Positions 7,137 through 16,050 of a stretch of DNA of 26,620 nucleotides are shown here, piece by piece. The DNA lies in contig NZ_JACOGK010000032.1 of NCBI RefSeq assembly GCF_014269395.1, positions 1 through 26,620 on the forward strand, read 5' to 3'. Below the pieces are notes generated by a model that did no database searches, was not told the DNA's origin, and saw nothing but the letters and a program-made list of their open reading frames with translations. This DNA is from Megasphaera hominis (GTDB lineage: Bacteria; Bacillota; Negativicutes; Veillonellales; Megasphaeraceae). Made by a program: the position numbers and the translations under genes. Position 1 is the stretch's first letter; each line of letters begins with the position of its first letter.

Positions 7137-8102
7137 TTAGACGTTACGCACGCGTACATCGCCGGCTAATACGCGTTCCAGCCCATACGAGGTCTGTACG
7201 ATCAGATTGCCATCGTGATCGATGTTGATAGCCGTGCCGGAAAAGGTGCGATCCGGCATAATGACTTCTACCTCTTCGCCTAACGTACAGGAGAGAGTTT
7301 TCCATTCATCGAGAATCGGGTCAAAGCCCACCTTTTCTGCCAGAAAATAGTAGCGTTCCAGCTGCACCAGTACATCACAGAGGAGCTTATTCCGTTTAAA
7401 GCGGACGTGTTCCATAGCCAGGCTGGTAACCGTATCTTTTAATTCATCAGGCAGGTTTTTCTGGGTAATCCCTGTATTAATACCGATGCCCATAATGAGA
7501 TAATTAATTTTTTCCATCGACGCATTCAGTTCCGTCAAAATGCCGACGAGCTTGCGTCCGTTTACGAGGATGTCATTGGGCCATTTAATGCCGCATTCCA
7601 CCTTGTATTTGCGCAGCACCTTCGTCACGGCAACGGCCGCTAACAAGGTGATCTTTGAAACTTCCATCGGCAGGAACGTAGGCCGTAAGACCAGGGAAAA
7701 CCACAGGCCCTTGGCATAGGGAGAGAGAAAAAAGCGATTTAAACGGCCACGGCCACTGCTTTGTTCTTCTGACAGGACCAAGGTTCCTTCCGGAGCGCCT
7801 TCATTCGCTTTCTTCTTGGCCACGAGGTTCGTCGATTTCGTTTTTTCTAAATAGATGATCGGATGGCCCAGGCAGGTGGTGGACAGTTTTTTACTGATCA
7901 TTTCCGGCTGTAACAGCTCCGGCGCGCTTTTCAGGCAGTAGCCTTTTTTAGTCGTCGATTCTATGACATACCCCTGTTCTCTCAGTATACTGACATTCTT
8001 CCAAACGGCCGTACGGGAAACGCCCAAGGTATCCGACAGCATTTGACCGGAAACATACTTCCCCTTATGGGCCAATAAATACTCCAGTATATCTTTTCTC
8101 AT
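7137..8102 (-). CDS. birA: Bifunctional biotin-protein ligase / biotin repressor BirA
   Basis: BirA activates biotin with ATP and attaches it to carboxyl-carrier proteins; forms with a DNA-binding domain also repress biotin genes. The 321-residue protein has the N-terminal winged helix (residues 1-60, including SDTLGVSRTAVWKNV), so it is the repressor type. Ligase motifs are GRGR at 117-120, KWPNDI at 173-178 and GIGIN at 205-209, followed by the SH3-like C-terminal domain. The start at 8102 has GAGGAGA 9 bases upstream, and the family begins here. No biotin synthesis gene or recognisable target operator lies in the window. It has its own promoter. Confidence 0.95.
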   Translation of the reverse strand: MRKDILEYLLAHKGKYVSGQMLSDTLGVSRTAVWKNVSILREQGYVIESTTKKGYCLKSAPELLQPEMISKKLSTTCLGHPIIYLEKTKSTNLVAKKKANEGAPEGTLVLSEEQSSGRGRLNRFFLSPYAKGLWFSLVLRPTFLPMEVSKITLLAAVAVTKVLRKYKVECGIKWPNDILVNGRKLVGILTELNASMEKINYLIMGIGINTGITQKNLPDELKDTVTSLAMEHVRFKRNKLLCDVLVQLERYYFLAEKVGFDPILDEWKTLSCTLGEEVEVIMPDRTFSGTAINIDHDGNLIVQTSYGLERVLAGDVRVRNV

Positions 8103-8186
8103 TACGCGTATCTCCTCTTCCGCTGTGCGAACGCTCTTACACACACATGCCTATTCTTTAATGTAATAACAAATCCTGATGAAATA

Positions 8187-8214
8187 ATTGTAGCATAATA
8201 AAAATCACTGTCAA
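8187..8214 (-). promoter_or_regulatory. Sigma-A promoter of birA
   Basis: TTGACA (8214-8209) and TACAAT (8192-8187) on the minus strand with a 16-bp spacer, about 85 bp upstream of the birA start codon. It lies downstream of the ftsH terminator, so birA is transcribed separately. Confidence 0.7.
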
Positions 8215-8270
8215 TACTATAAAGAATGGTAATCGTTCCTGTGTTTTTACTTTATATAGTAAGGCGTTCT

Positions 8271-8302
8271 AAAAAAAAGAACTACAGCTAAGCTGTAGTT
8301 CT
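8271..8302 (-). terminator. Intrinsic terminator of ftsH
   Basis: A 12-bp perfect stem (AGAACTACAGCT at 8278-8289 and its complement at 8291-8302) is followed on the minus strand by a run of T, 9 bp past the ftsH stop codon. Confidence 0.92.
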
Positions 8303-8310
8303 TCTGCTAG

Positions 8311-10248
8311 TTATTCACCTTTTGTTTCAGGAATGGCATTGCCCCAAGGGCTCACTTCTACATGGTCCTTCGTTTCTTCTTTGGGCTCGGCTGGCTGGCC
8401 ATCACCTGCGCCAGGGTCTGCTTCAACAGCCGGTTCTTCTGCTGCCGGTGCTGTAAGCGTACCGTATTCGACGAGATTTTTAACCTGATCGCTATTGATG
8501 GTTTCTACTTCCATCAGCGCGTTGGCCATGCTCTGCAGGGACGTCATGTGTTCCCGCAGCATACGCAGTGTATCGGCATAGGCTTCAGAAACAATATCAT
8601 GCATTTCCTTATCGATCATTTCTGCAACGCGTTCACCATAATTGCGTTCATGACCGAGATTTTTACCGAGGAAAACCTGTTCCTGCTGTTCACCAAAGAC
8701 CAGAGGGCCAAGCTTGCTGCTCATGCCCAGACGGGTGATCATCTGACGGACAATACGCGTAACGCTCTGCAAATCGCCGGAAGCGCCACTGCTGATTTCG
8801 TTGAAGACGATCTGTTCTGCCGCCCGGCCACCGAGCGCGACACGGATTTGTGCCAGGTAGTACGACCGCGTTTCATAAGAACGGTCTTCTTCCGGCAGCA
8901 TCATCGTATAGCCGCCGGCACGGCCACGGGGAATAATCGTTACTTTATGAACCGGATCGGCATCAGGTAAGAGATAGGCTACCAGAGCGTGCCCCGATTC
9001 ATGGACAGCGGTCAGACGCTTTTCCTTGTCGCTAATGACATGGCTGCGTCGTTCCGGACCAAAGCATACCTTTTCACTGGCTTCTTCCATTTCGGCCATA
9101 TTGATAACCCGCTTATCCGCACGGGCAGCCAAGAGGGCAGCTTCATTCAGAAGGTTACCCAAATCGGCACCGGTAAAGCCCGGCGTCTTCTTGGCAATCG
9201 TTTCCAAATCAACATCCTTGCCTAAAGGCTTGCCTTTGGCATGAACCTTAAGAATGGCAATACGGCCGCGCAGATCCGGACGATCGACAGTGATCTGACG
9301 GTCAAAACGGCCGGGACGCAAGAGCGCCGGGTCGAGAATATCCGGACGGTTCGTTGCGGCAATGGTAATGATGCCTTCATTGGCACCAAAGCCGTCCATT
9401 TCAACGAGCAGCTGGTTCAGCGTCTGTTCCCGTTCATCATGGCCACCGCCAAGACCGGCACCACGCTGACGGCCTACTGCATCAATTTCATCGATAAAGA
9501 CAATACACGGCGCATTCTTCTTCGCCTGGGCAAAGAGGTCACGCACACGGGAAGCGCCGACGCCGACAAACATTTCTACGAAGTCCGAGCCGCTAATGCT
9601 AAAGAAGGGCACGCCGGCTTCACCGGCTACGGCACGGGCCAGCAAGGTTTTACCAGTCCCCGGAGGGCCAAAGAGCAATACGCCTTTTGGTATCTTGGCA
9701 CCGATGTTATTGTATTTACTCGGATTGCGGAGAAACTCAACAATTTCTGACAATTCTTCTTTTGCTTCATCTTCACCGGCAACATCCTTAAAGGAAACCT
9801 TTATCTTTCCTTCCCCATGCATTTTTGCATGGCTCTTGCCGAAATTCATAACCCGGCCACCGCCGCCCTGGGTCTGCTGCATAATAAAGAACCAGGCACC
9901 GATCAGGATCAGGATCGGCAGTACGTTCGTGAGCATGCTCATCCACATGGAAGGCTGTTCAGGCGGCTTAGCGATAATGGTCACATCGGCATCACGCAAA
10001 GCCGGCATCAAGGCTGGATCTGTCGGAGCATACGAGGTGAAAGACGTGCCATCCTTTAGCTGGCCGACGATAGCATGGTCATCCGTAAGCTGAATGGTAT
10101 CTACCTTCTTTTGCTGGACCTGATTCATGAAATTCGTATACGTAATTTCGGACTTATCTGACTTATTGGTCGTAAAGGCATCTATGATAGAGACGGCAAC
10201 GATAATAAGAAGTAAGTATAAGCTTACATTCCTCACAAATTTACTCAA
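8311..10248 (-). CDS. ftsH: ATP-dependent membrane zinc metalloprotease FtsH
   Basis: FtsH forms a membrane-anchored hexamer that unfolds and degrades misassembled membrane proteins and some regulators. The 645-residue protein has two N-terminal transmembrane segments (about residues 5-24 and 106-124) around a small extracytoplasmic domain. The AAA module follows, with Walker A GPPGTGKT at 194-201, Walker B IVFIDEID at 249-256 and the second region of homology near 300-317. The protease domain has the zinc motif HESGH at 416-420, and the tail is Glu/Pro/Ala-rich. The start codon is TTG, not ATG, with AAAGGAG seven bases upstream; the next residues (SKFVRN) fit the family. It has its own promoter 127 bp after hpt. 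Confidence 0.98.
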   Translation of the reverse strand: MSKFVRNVSLYLLLIIVAVSIIDAFTTNKSDKSEITYTNFMNQVQQKKVDTIQLTDDHAIVGQLKDGTSFTSYAPTDPALMPALRDADVTIIAKPPEQPSMWMSMLTNVLPILILIGAWFFIMQQTQGGGGRVMNFGKSHAKMHGEGKIKVSFKDVAGEDEAKEELSEIVEFLRNPSKYNNIGAKIPKGVLLFGPPGTGKTLLARAVAGEAGVPFFSISGSDFVEMFVGVGASRVRDLFAQAKKNAPCIVFIDEIDAVGRQRGAGLGGGHDEREQTLNQLLVEMDGFGANEGIITIAATNRPDILDPALLRPGRFDRQITVDRPDLRGRIAILKVHAKGKPLGKDVDLETIAKKTPGFTGADLGNLLNEAALLAARADKRVINMAEMEEASEKVCFGPERRSHVISDKEKRLTAVHESGHALVAYLLPDADPVHKVTIIPRGRAGGYTMMLPEEDRSYETRSYYLAQIRVALGGRAAEQIVFNEISSGASGDLQSVTRIVRQMITRLGMSSKLGPLVFGEQQEQVFLGKNLGHERNYGERVAEMIDKEMHDIVSEAYADTLRMLREHMTSLQSMANALMEVETINSDQVKNLVEYGTLTAPAAEEPAVEADPGAGDGQPAEPKEETKDHVEVSPWGNAIPETKGE

Positions 10249-10323
10249 AATATTGCTCCTTTCGCATATGTTCTAACTTATGCTGCCCAGTCGAGGGAAA
10301 ACTGGCAAACATACCAATACACC

Positions 10324-10365
10324 CTTATATTATCATACTTTAAGGAAAGCAACAACAAGGAAAGC
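10324..10365 (-). promoter_or_regulatory. ftsH promoter with tandem 9-bp direct repeat
   Basis: TTGCTT (10352-10347) and TATAAG (10329-10324) are separated by 17 bp on the minus strand. The 9-mer GCTTTCCTT occurs twice with a 15-bp period (10365-10357 and 10350-10342), covering the -35 element. The repeat could bind a regulator; I do not recognise it as CtsR, HrcA or another known heat-shock operator. Confidence 0.5.
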
Positions 10366-10375
10366 ATCAACAATT

Positions 10376-10915
10376 CTAGTGATTGTACACTTCTTCTTTC
10401 AATACGCCAATATAAGGGAGGTTGCGGTAGCGGCTGTTGTAATCCAGTCCGTAACCGACGACAAAGGCATCGGGTATTTCAAAACCGTTATAATCGACGG
10501 GAACATCGACTTTACGGCGCGAAGGTTTGCTCAGGAGCGTTGCAATCTTAACCGAATTAGCGCCCCGTTCCAACAGGAGCGGTTTCAACTTGCTGAGCGT
10601 AACGCCCGTATCGATAATGTCTTCTATAATCAGGATATCCCGGCCCTGCACATCGCTGTCGAGGTCCTTGCGGATTTTGACAAAGCCCGACGACGTTGTA
10701 GAAGAGCCATAGCTGGAGCATACCATGAAGTCAAATTCTACAGGGCCATCAATAGAGCGGGCCAAATCCGTATAAAACATAACGGCCCCTTTCAGAATAC
10801 CGCAAAGCAAGATATTTTTACCGGCATAATCGCGGCTGATTTGCGCTCCCAATTCCTGTACTCGCTGTTTAATCTGTGCTTCTGTAAACATGATGGTCTT
10901 TACATCGTTATGCAT
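10376..10915 (-). CDS. hpt: Hypoxanthine (guanine) phosphoribosyltransferase
   Basis: This purine-salvage enzyme joins hypoxanthine or guanine to PRPP, making IMP or GMP. The 179-residue protein has the type I phosphoribosyltransferase fold with the PRPP loop EDIIDTG at residues 98-104, the flexible-loop region SSYGSSTTSSG near 67-77, and the base-recognition segment near PDAFVVGYGLDY. The start at 10915 is selected because AGGAGG lies 7 bases upstream and the family begins here; a longer frame to 11071 runs inside tilS and is spurious. It overlaps the tilS stop by 8 bp. tilS-hpt-ftsH is a well known conserved order in Firmicutes. Confidence 0.96.
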   Translation of the reverse strand: MHNDVKTIMFTEAQIKQRVQELGAQISRDYAGKNILLCGILKGAVMFYTDLARSIDGPVEFDFMVCSSYGSSTTSSGFVKIRKDLDSDVQGRDILIIEDIIDTGVTLSKLKPLLLERGANSVKIATLLSKPSRRKVDVPVDYNGFEIPDAFVVGYGLDYNSRYRNLPYIGVLKEEVYNH

Positions 10916-12299
10916 GATCTTCCTCCTGAAATTCAAAAATAATAAAAGCTGCAGTAGCAGCCTGGGGCGCTGCCGTAAGGGACGCTTCCAGACCACAAAG
11001 CCAAAGCACCTGATGGCCCTGGCAAAGAAGAGGCCAGGCCGCCCGTTTTTCCGGCGGCACCTGCCGTTCATTTAAATATTTTTTCAGGCTTTTTGTACCG
11101 CCTGGCAAGGCAATGGTATCCCCGGCCTGGCGGCCACGCAGAACCAACGGTCCCTTACAGGCATGGCCGTCACGCACCAGACAGTGACTCGTCTCTTGGG
11201 GCGCTACGCTGCTATAACGCACGTGCACTACAGCCCGGCCAAAGCGATAGGTCCCCGGACCTCCGATGACCACAGGGGCGGGTACGGCAGCTGCCACAGG
11301 CTTTACACCGCGGGCAGCTATGATAAAACATAAATCCTGAGCCGTCGTATAGACGCGCAGGCCCTGCCCTTCAAATGCGTGGCCTGCCGGTTTATCGAGC
11401 AGCTCCCGGATTCGTTCCGTATAGGCAAAGGAAATATCCCGGCTGCTGCCCCGTGTTTCCTGGAAGAGACGGCGGATCAGGCGCCGCTGCAACGCTACAG
11501 GCTGGGCAGTGATAACAGCACGGCTCAGGGCCCTGCCTCGTTTTAGGAGCTTGACCTCAGCTTCATACAGGCGTCCTGCCAAAAGCTCCAGGCAGTCCTC
11601 ATCGGCCCGGGCAATGTCTGACAAGCGGTTCAGGTCAGCCAGGATAGCCGGGTTATATTGTGTTAAATAAGGCAGGAGCTCTAAGCGGATGCGATTCCGC
11701 TGATAGAGCAGCTGGCTATTCGTTTCATCCTCACAAGGCGTAAGTCCCACGAGGCTGACGTAGCGTTCTACGTCAGCACGCGTCAGGGCCAGTAGTGGCC
11801 TGATGATGGGGCCGCTCTTCGGGCGCATGCCAGCGAGACCGGCCAGCCCGCTGCCCCGCAGAAGATGCTGCAGGACCGTCTCAGCCTGGTCATTTTGCTG
11901 ATGTGCCACGGCTATAGCCTGTGCCTTGGCTGCCACGGCAATTTCCTTAAAGATGGCATAGCGTGCTTCCCGCCCTGCCGTCTCTACAGACCGGCCTGTT
12001 GCGGCAGCCAGTTTAGGAACATCGATGTAGCGGCTGACAAACAGGCATTGGCGCCGTTTAGCTTCCTGCTCTACCATGGCTACTTCCCTATCGGCCGCCC
12101 GCCGGATGCCGTGATGGACATAGACGGCGATGAGCGTGAGGTCATAGTCGTCTTTGAAGCGGGACAGCATATCCAGAAGTGTCAGGGAATCCGGTCCGCC
12201 GGAACAGGCAATGACCAGCGTATCGCCCCTGGTAAAAAGCCTGTGTGTCCGGACAAAGGCCTCGACGCGCCGCAGGATGCCTGCCGCTTCCGCATTCAT
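10908..12299 (-). CDS. tilS: tRNA(Ile)-lysidine synthetase
   Basis: TilS converts the wobble cytidine of tRNA-Ile(CAU) to lysidine, which switches the tRNA from reading AUG to AUA, and is essential in most bacteria. The 463-residue protein has the PP-loop ATP-pyrophosphatase motif SGGPDS at residues 33-38, the downstream VHHGIRRAADREV and AVAHQQNDQAETVLQHLLRGSG segments that complete the active site, a helical middle domain, and a C-terminal substrate-binding domain containing LKKYLNERQVPPEKR. It starts inside the ppx stop codon (ATGA overlap), with no strong ribosome site of its own, so coupled translation from ppx is likely. Confidence 0.97.
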   Translation of the reverse strand: MNAEAAGILRRVEAFVRTHRLFTRGDTLVIACSGGPDSLTLLDMLSRFKDDYDLTLIAVYVHHGIRRAADREVAMVEQEAKRRQCLFVSRYIDVPKLAAATGRSVETAGREARYAIFKEIAVAAKAQAIAVAHQQNDQAETVLQHLLRGSGLAGLAGMRPKSGPIIRPLLALTRADVERYVSLVGLTPCEDETNSQLLYQRNRIRLELLPYLTQYNPAILADLNRLSDIARADEDCLELLAGRLYEAEVKLLKRGRALSRAVITAQPVALQRRLIRRLFQETRGSSRDISFAYTERIRELLDKPAGHAFEGQGLRVYTTAQDLCFIIAARGVKPVAAAVPAPVVIGGPGTYRFGRAVVHVRYSSVAPQETSHCLVRDGHACKGPLVLRGRQAGDTIALPGGTKSLKKYLNERQVPPEKRAAWPLLCQGHQVLWLCGLEASLTAAPQAATAAFIIFEFQEEDHA

Positions 12300-13201
12300 C
12301 GGTTGAACCAGGCGGCATCCTGAAAGGCACCGCTATAGAATACACCTTCCAGGAGGTCCTGTTCACTAATCGTAAGGGACGGTATATTATACGCCGTCAG
12401 ACACGAATGGGCAATGACCAGTCCGGCAACGATAATATCACTGCGGCGGGGCTGCAAGCCCTTTACGTGCCGTCGTTCTTCTGCTGTCATGGCCGTCAGC
12501 GTATCAATCCAGTACGTAATCCGTTCGGCCGGTATGACACAGCCTTCTACCTGTTCAGGATCGTACGGATCGAGCTGTAATTCCATAGCCGCCAGGGAGG
12601 TGAGCGTACCACCGACACCGATGACGATTTCCGGCTGTACCGGCAAGGGCAGCCATTCTGGCAGGCATTCTTCCTGCTGGGCTACACATTCCTCAAAGGT
12701 CTGTGTCTTGCCACCGGAGCGCACAGCGCCAAAGGGATAGCTGTGCGACCACGCCGCCTGGCCGTTGCGGCCTAAGGCAAATTCCGTACTGCCGCCGCCA
12801 ATGTCAATCACCGCAGCCAGTTTATCACCGGCAGCGGCAGCAGCACCGCGAAAGCTGTAGGCTGCTTCTTCAAGACCGGTCACAGCGCGACAGCGCCAGC
12901 CAAAGCGGGCGCGCACTTCAGCCAAAAAGGCCTGCCCGTCTTTGGCTTCCCGTACGGCGCTGGTTGCAACAGCACACACGGGGATCGTGCCGATTTTCTC
13001 TTTCCATGCCGCCATGGCGGCAAAGGAATCTTCCATGCCTGCCGGCGAAAGGCGGCCTGTATTTTCAATGTCGTATCCCAGCCGTGTCGTGGCCAGCTCT
13101 TTTGGTAAAAACTGCCAGTGCCCCTTTTCATCACACGTACCTTGCAAGAGGCGCAAAGAATTAGAGCCAATATCTACGACTGCAAATCTATCTTGTTCCA
13201 T
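12296..13201 (-). CDS. ppx: Exopolyphosphatase / Ppx-GppA family phosphatase
   Basis: Members hydrolyse inorganic polyphosphate or the 5'-phosphate of pppGpp; sequence alone does not decide which. The 301-residue form contains only the two actin-like subdomains and lacks the C-terminal HD region of long enterobacterial Ppx. Motifs are VVDIGSNSLRL at residues 8-18, the EEAAYSFRGA segment near 115-125 with the catalytic Glu, VIDIGGGSTEF near 130-140, and GVGGTLTSLAAM near 200. AAGGAG lies about 5 bases before the ATG. It heads ppx-tilS-hpt, 60 bp after the S1-protein terminator; I saw no clear promoter in that gap. Confidence 0.93.
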   Translation of the reverse strand: MEQDRFAVVDIGSNSLRLLQGTCDEKGHWQFLPKELATTRLGYDIENTGRLSPAGMEDSFAAMAAWKEKIGTIPVCAVATSAVREAKDGQAFLAEVRARFGWRCRAVTGLEEAAYSFRGAAAAAGDKLAAVIDIGGGSTEFALGRNGQAAWSHSYPFGAVRSGGKTQTFEECVAQQEECLPEWLPLPVQPEIVIGVGGTLTSLAAMELQLDPYDPEQVEGCVIPAERITYWIDTLTAMTAEERRHVKGLQPRRSDIIVAGLVIAHSCLTAYNIPSLTISEQDLLEGVFYSGAFQDAAWFNR

Positions 13202-13263
13202 AACTGCTCCTTCAACTCATGACCTGCGTGGAGAACGGAAAACGCTGTCTGGAAAAGAAATAA

Positions 13264-13292
13264 AAAGAGCATTCCATCTCGGAATACTCTTT
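13264..13292 (-). terminator. Intrinsic terminator of the S1-domain gene
   Basis: AAAGAG-C-ATTCC pairs with GGAAT-A-CTCTTT around a short loop with one mismatch, followed on the minus strand by a T-run. It lies about 30 bp downstream of the S1-protein stop codon. Confidence 0.8.
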
Positions 13293-13319
13293 CGCCTTCA
13301 TACTTCCCAGGATACGAAA

Positions 13320-13757
13320 TTAATCAGCATGCCGGGCGCCACGGCCGCCTCGCTTGGATTCTGTATTGCGTTTCAAATCCATGAGACGTTCGTCACTTTC
13401 TTTCATAAACTTGCTAAGCCGGTCTTCAAACGAAACGGGTGCTGAAGAGCGACGGCTTACGTCAACGTTATTGTTGTGGTGGTGGAATTCATGCTTGGGG
13501 TGAAACTCCTTCTTTTCCGGAGCCGGCTGTGTCCGTTTGATAGACAGGCCTATTTTTCCTTTTTCATCGATAGATAAGATCTTGACGTTTACCTTATCCT
13601 GAACTTTTAGGAAATCATGTACATCTTTGACATATTCGTTAGCTACTTCTGAAATGTGGACCAGGCCCACCTTTTTATCTGGAAGTTCAACGAATGCCCC
13701 AAACTTAGTGATTCCTGTGACAGTCCCTTCCAACACGCTGCCTACTTCGATTGCCAT
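13320..13757 (-). CDS. S1 RNA-binding domain protein (YabR/CvfD-like)
   Basis: The 145-residue protein has one S1 domain at about residues 4-75 (GTVTGITKFGAFVEL, VGLVHISEVANEYV, VKILSID...GLSIKR), followed by a His/Asn-rich linker (HHHNNN near 92-97) and a charged tail rich in Arg and Gly. General RNA or ribosome binding is secure for the fold. In other Firmicutes the gene in this place, after divIC, is yabR/cvfD, a post-transcriptional regulator; the same role here is inferred from position and architecture. The ribosome site AAAGGAGG is unusually far (13 bases) from the ATG, but no better in-frame start exists. It has its own promoter and terminator. Confidence 0.9.
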   Translation of the reverse strand: MAIEVGSVLEGTVTGITKFGAFVELPDKKVGLVHISEVANEYVKDVHDFLKVQDKVNVKILSIDEKGKIGLSIKRTQPAPEKKEFHPKHEFHHHNNNVDVSRRSSAPVSFEDRLSKFMKESDERLMDLKRNTESKRGGRGARHAD

Positions 13758-13814
13758 GCTGATACCATATCCTCCTTTAATATGAGTACGCGTTACAAAA
13801 AAACGTTTATAATC

Positions 13815-13843
13815 ATTATACTAACAAACTTTGAAAAATTCAA
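13815..13843 (-). promoter_or_regulatory. Sigma-A promoter of the S1-domain gene
   Basis: TTGAAT (13843-13838) and TATAAT (13820-13815) with a 17-bp spacer on the minus strand, roughly 60 bp before the start codon. Confidence 0.75.
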
Positions 13844-13883
13844 TCGAAATTTATACGCCATCTGATAATTTACTGTTATATTT

Positions 13884-14210
13884 TTAAGGACGGTAAGGTA
13901 TTTCTCCCGGACGGGCCATGCCGAACTGCTCCCGGGCCTGGCGCATAATTTCTGCCGGTGATTCCAAAAGGTCCTTTTGGTTATGAAGGCGTTGATTTTC
14001 TTCTGTCAATTCCTGTTCCTGCCGGATGGTTATCTGCATATCCTGACGTATTTCCCAGAGCTCATAGAGCTTAATGCTGAGAAACACCGTACCTGCAATG
14101 AGCAGTACCACAACAAGTCGGGTGTACGCAGACCAGCGCGCCTTTTTCTTGCGGCGGCTTTTTCTTCGCCTGCCCTGCGGAACGGGACGCTGTTGCTTTG
14201 TTCGTTTCAC
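13884..14210 (-). CDS. divIC: Septum formation initiator (FtsB/DivIC family)
   Basis: This small bitopic membrane protein belongs to the FtsB/DivIC family, which bridges FtsQ/DivIB and FtsL in the division complex and helps activate septal wall synthesis. The 108-residue protein shows the full layout: a very basic cytoplasmic N-terminus (residues 1-25, with RRRKSRRKKK), one transmembrane helix at about 30-47, a coiled coil at about 50-85, and a short extracellular end with the family-typical EQFGMARPGEIPY. The start codon is GTG at 14210, directly after an in-frame TGA; AAAGGAG lies about 13 bases upstream. It stands at the head of the conserved divIC-S1-tilS-hpt-ftsH order. Confidence 0.92.
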   Translation of the reverse strand: MKRTKQQRPVPQGRRRKSRRKKKARWSAYTRLVVVLLIAGTVFLSIKLYELWEIRQDMQITIRQEQELTEENQRLHNQKDLLESPAEIMRQAREQFGMARPGEIPYRP

Positions 14211-14245
14211 TACGTACGCTCAACTCCTTTGAAAAAGTAAGACCT

Positions 14246-14295
14246 AACCCATAGTATACCTTTATTTTATCGTAAGATAAAGGCCTCTTTGGGTT
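14246..14295. promoter_or_regulatory. Nested inverted repeat over the divIC promoter
   Basis: An outer pair AACCCA/TGGGTT (14246-14251, 14290-14295) encloses CCTTTAT/ATAAAGG (14259-14265, 14277-14283), which competes with an inner TTATC/GATAA (14267-14271, 14276-14280). A plausible minus-strand divIC promoter, TTTATC (14281-14276) and TATACT (14258-14253) with a 17-bp spacer, lies inside it. This could be an operator controlling divIC. Confidence 0.45.
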
Positions 14296-14364
14296 ATTTC
14301 TCTGCCGTCACAACAAAAACTTCACCTGGCCGGGCTTTTTTTGAGACAGGTTTGCGTATGCCCC

Positions 14365-14393
14365 TTTCAAATCCCCCGTTTCTCTCTTATAAT
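14365..14393 (+). promoter_or_regulatory. Promoter of the FAD dehydrogenase gene
   Basis: TTTCAA (14365-14370) and TATAAT (14388-14393) with a 17-bp spacer, 51 bp before the start codon, which is itself preceded by GAGGAGGAA. Confidence 0.6.
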
Positions 14394-14444
14394 AAGGCCT
14401 ATACGGTGTTTTGCCAAATTCTGCTAGTCTGAGGAGGAATATTC

Positions 14445-15848
14445 ATGCCTTATTCACCACTTACCCCTGATATACTCGCCCAATTGGTCCGGATTGCAGG
14501 GCCTAAAAATGTGCTCACCGATCCGGAACGGATGGAGCCCTACAGCCACGATGAAGTCACCGATCCGGCGTACCATCATCTGCCGGAAGCCGTCGTTTTC
14601 GTGGAAACGGCAGACCAGGCAGCTGCCGTCATCGGCCTGGCTAACGAATATCATTTTCCCGTCGTTCCCCGTGGCGCCGGCACGGGACTGGCCTGTGGCG
14701 CCGTCCCGATCTACGGTGGTGTCGTCCTCTCCCTGGAAAAAATGAACCGCATCCTGGAAATCAACGAAGCTGCCCTCTACGCTGTAGTAGAACCGGGCGT
14801 TCGCACGGCTGACTTGCAAAAGGAAGTAGAAGCCAAGGGGCTTTTTTATGCCGGTGACCCCTGCAGCGGTGATTCCTGTTTCATTGGCGGCAATATTGCC
14901 ACCAACGCCGGTGGCAACCGGGCTGTCAAATACGGCACGACACGTAACCAGGTCTATGCCGTAGAAGTCGTCAACCCTACAGGGAAAATCGTCCGCCTGG
15001 GCGCGCGCTTACAGAAGCAGTCTACAGGCTATTGCCTGGACCAGCTGATCATCGGCTCGGAAGGCACCCTGGGGATTATTACACAGGCCACGCTGAAGCT
15101 CCTGCCAAAGCCTCAGCATAAGCTGGACCTGCTGGCCATCTTCCCCAGTACGGAACAGGCCATCGGCGTCGTAACCCAGATCATTAAAGCCGGTATTACG
15201 CCGACGTGCGTCGAATTTATGGACAATATTACCATTAAATCTGTAGAGAAATACCTGCACGAAACCTTACAGGACAGCGACAGCGGTAATTATCTCATCG
15301 TCGAAGTAGAGGGTACCAGTGAAGACGACATGGACGACAAAGCCGTCCTCTTGGACGAAATCTGCACGGCAAACGGTGCCTCGTCCGTTCTCGTCGCCGA
15401 TTCGGCCCGCATCTGGCAGGCCCGCAAGGCCTTTGCTGAAGCCGTCCGGGCGGAAAGCCTGATTGTCTGCAAGGAAGATGTCGTCGTACCCGTCGATCAG
15501 GAACCGCAGCTCATCGATGCCATTTTGGCCCTTGCCAAAAAATACAATCTTATTACGCGCATTGCCAGCCATGCCGGCGATGGCAACATCCACCTCAATA
15601 TCCTAAAAAACCCGGACCTGACGTACGAAGCATGGCAGGAACACGTAGACGCCAACCAGCAGGAGCTGTACACCTTAATCTACAAGCTCGGCGGCCGCCT
15701 GTCAGGCGAACACGGTATTGGCAGCAAGCGAAAGGTCCTGATGGAAGAATTCACTAACCCGGATGAACTGGAAATGATGCGCGCCGTCAAAAAAGCCTTG
15801 GACCCGAATAACATCCTCAATCCCGGTAAAATTTTCGATGTAGAGTAA
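14445..15848 (+). CDS. FAD-linked 2-hydroxyacid dehydrogenase (GlcD/D-lactate dehydrogenase family)
   Basis: This flavoprotein oxidises a 2-hydroxyacid, most likely D-lactate or glycolate, to the 2-oxoacid. The 467-residue protein has the PCMH/VAO-type FAD-binding domain at about residues 40-215 (VPRGAGTGLACGA, GGNIATNAGGNRAVKYG, GSEGTLGIIT) and the FAD-oxidase C-terminal domain (HAGDGNIHLNIL, LSGEHGIGSKRK). In Megasphaera-type anaerobes and in Acetobacterium, close relatives are D-lactate dehydrogenases that pass electrons to an electron-transfer flavoprotein. No EtfA/B, GlcE/F or lactate permease gene is next to it, so substrate and partner cannot be settled. The gene is monocistronic and diverges from divIC. 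Confidence 0.9.
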   Translation: MPYSPLTPDILAQLVRIAGPKNVLTDPERMEPYSHDEVTDPAYHHLPEAVVFVETADQAAAVIGLANEYHFPVVPRGAGTGLACGAVPIYGGVVLSLEKMNRILEINEAALYAVVEPGVRTADLQKEVEAKGLFYAGDPCSGDSCFIGGNIATNAGGNRAVKYGTTRNQVYAVEVVNPTGKIVRLGARLQKQSTGYCLDQLIIGSEGTLGIITQATLKLLPKPQHKLDLLAIFPSTEQAIGVVTQIIKAGITPTCVEFMDNITIKSVEKYLHETLQDSDSGNYLIVEVEGTSEDDMDDKAVLLDEICTANGASSVLVADSARIWQARKAFAEAVRAESLIVCKEDVVVPVDQEPQLIDAILALAKKYNLITRIASHAGDGNIHLNILKNPDLTYEAWQEHVDANQQELYTLIYKLGGRLSGEHGIGSKRKVLMEEFTNPDELEMMRAVKKALDPNNILNPGKIFDVE

Positions 15849-15866
15849 AACAGACGGACCATCCCC

Positions 15867-15895
15867 TTTACTTCACGCCCATTTACAGGTATAAT
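15867..15895 (+). promoter_or_regulatory. Promoter of the FMN riboswitch-ribBA unit
   Basis: TTTACT (15867-15872) and TATAAT (15890-15895) with a 17-bp spacer; transcription would begin right at the first stem of the riboswitch. Confidence 0.75.
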
Positions 15896-15901
15896 AAAGT
15901 A

Positions 15902-16012
15902 ATCTTCAAGGGCAGGGTGTAATCCCCGACCGGCGGTAAAGTCCGCGAACACGCAAGTGTACGATTTGGTGCAATTCCAAAACCGACAGTACAGTCTGGA
16001 TGAATGAAGATA
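15902..16012 (+). ncRNA. FMN riboswitch (RFN element)
   Basis: The conserved RFN blocks are present in order: GGGCAGGGTG near 15910, CCGACCGGCGGT near 15926, AAAGTCCGCGA near 15938, GATTTGGTGCAATTCC near 15963, AAACCGACAGT near 15980 and AGTCTGGATG near 15993. They are closed by a basal stem ATCTTCA/TGAAGAT (15902-15908, 16006-16012). FMN binding should favour the downstream terminator and lower ribBA expression. Confidence 0.97.
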
Positions 16013-16050
16013 TCCGGCAGCGTTTTGCCTGTCGTGATCTTTGTTACTGG

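Noticed and set aside
10916..11071. N-terminal extension of hpt
   Set aside because: The longer frame runs entirely inside tilS in another frame and lacks family similarity; the start at 10915 has a strong ribosome site.
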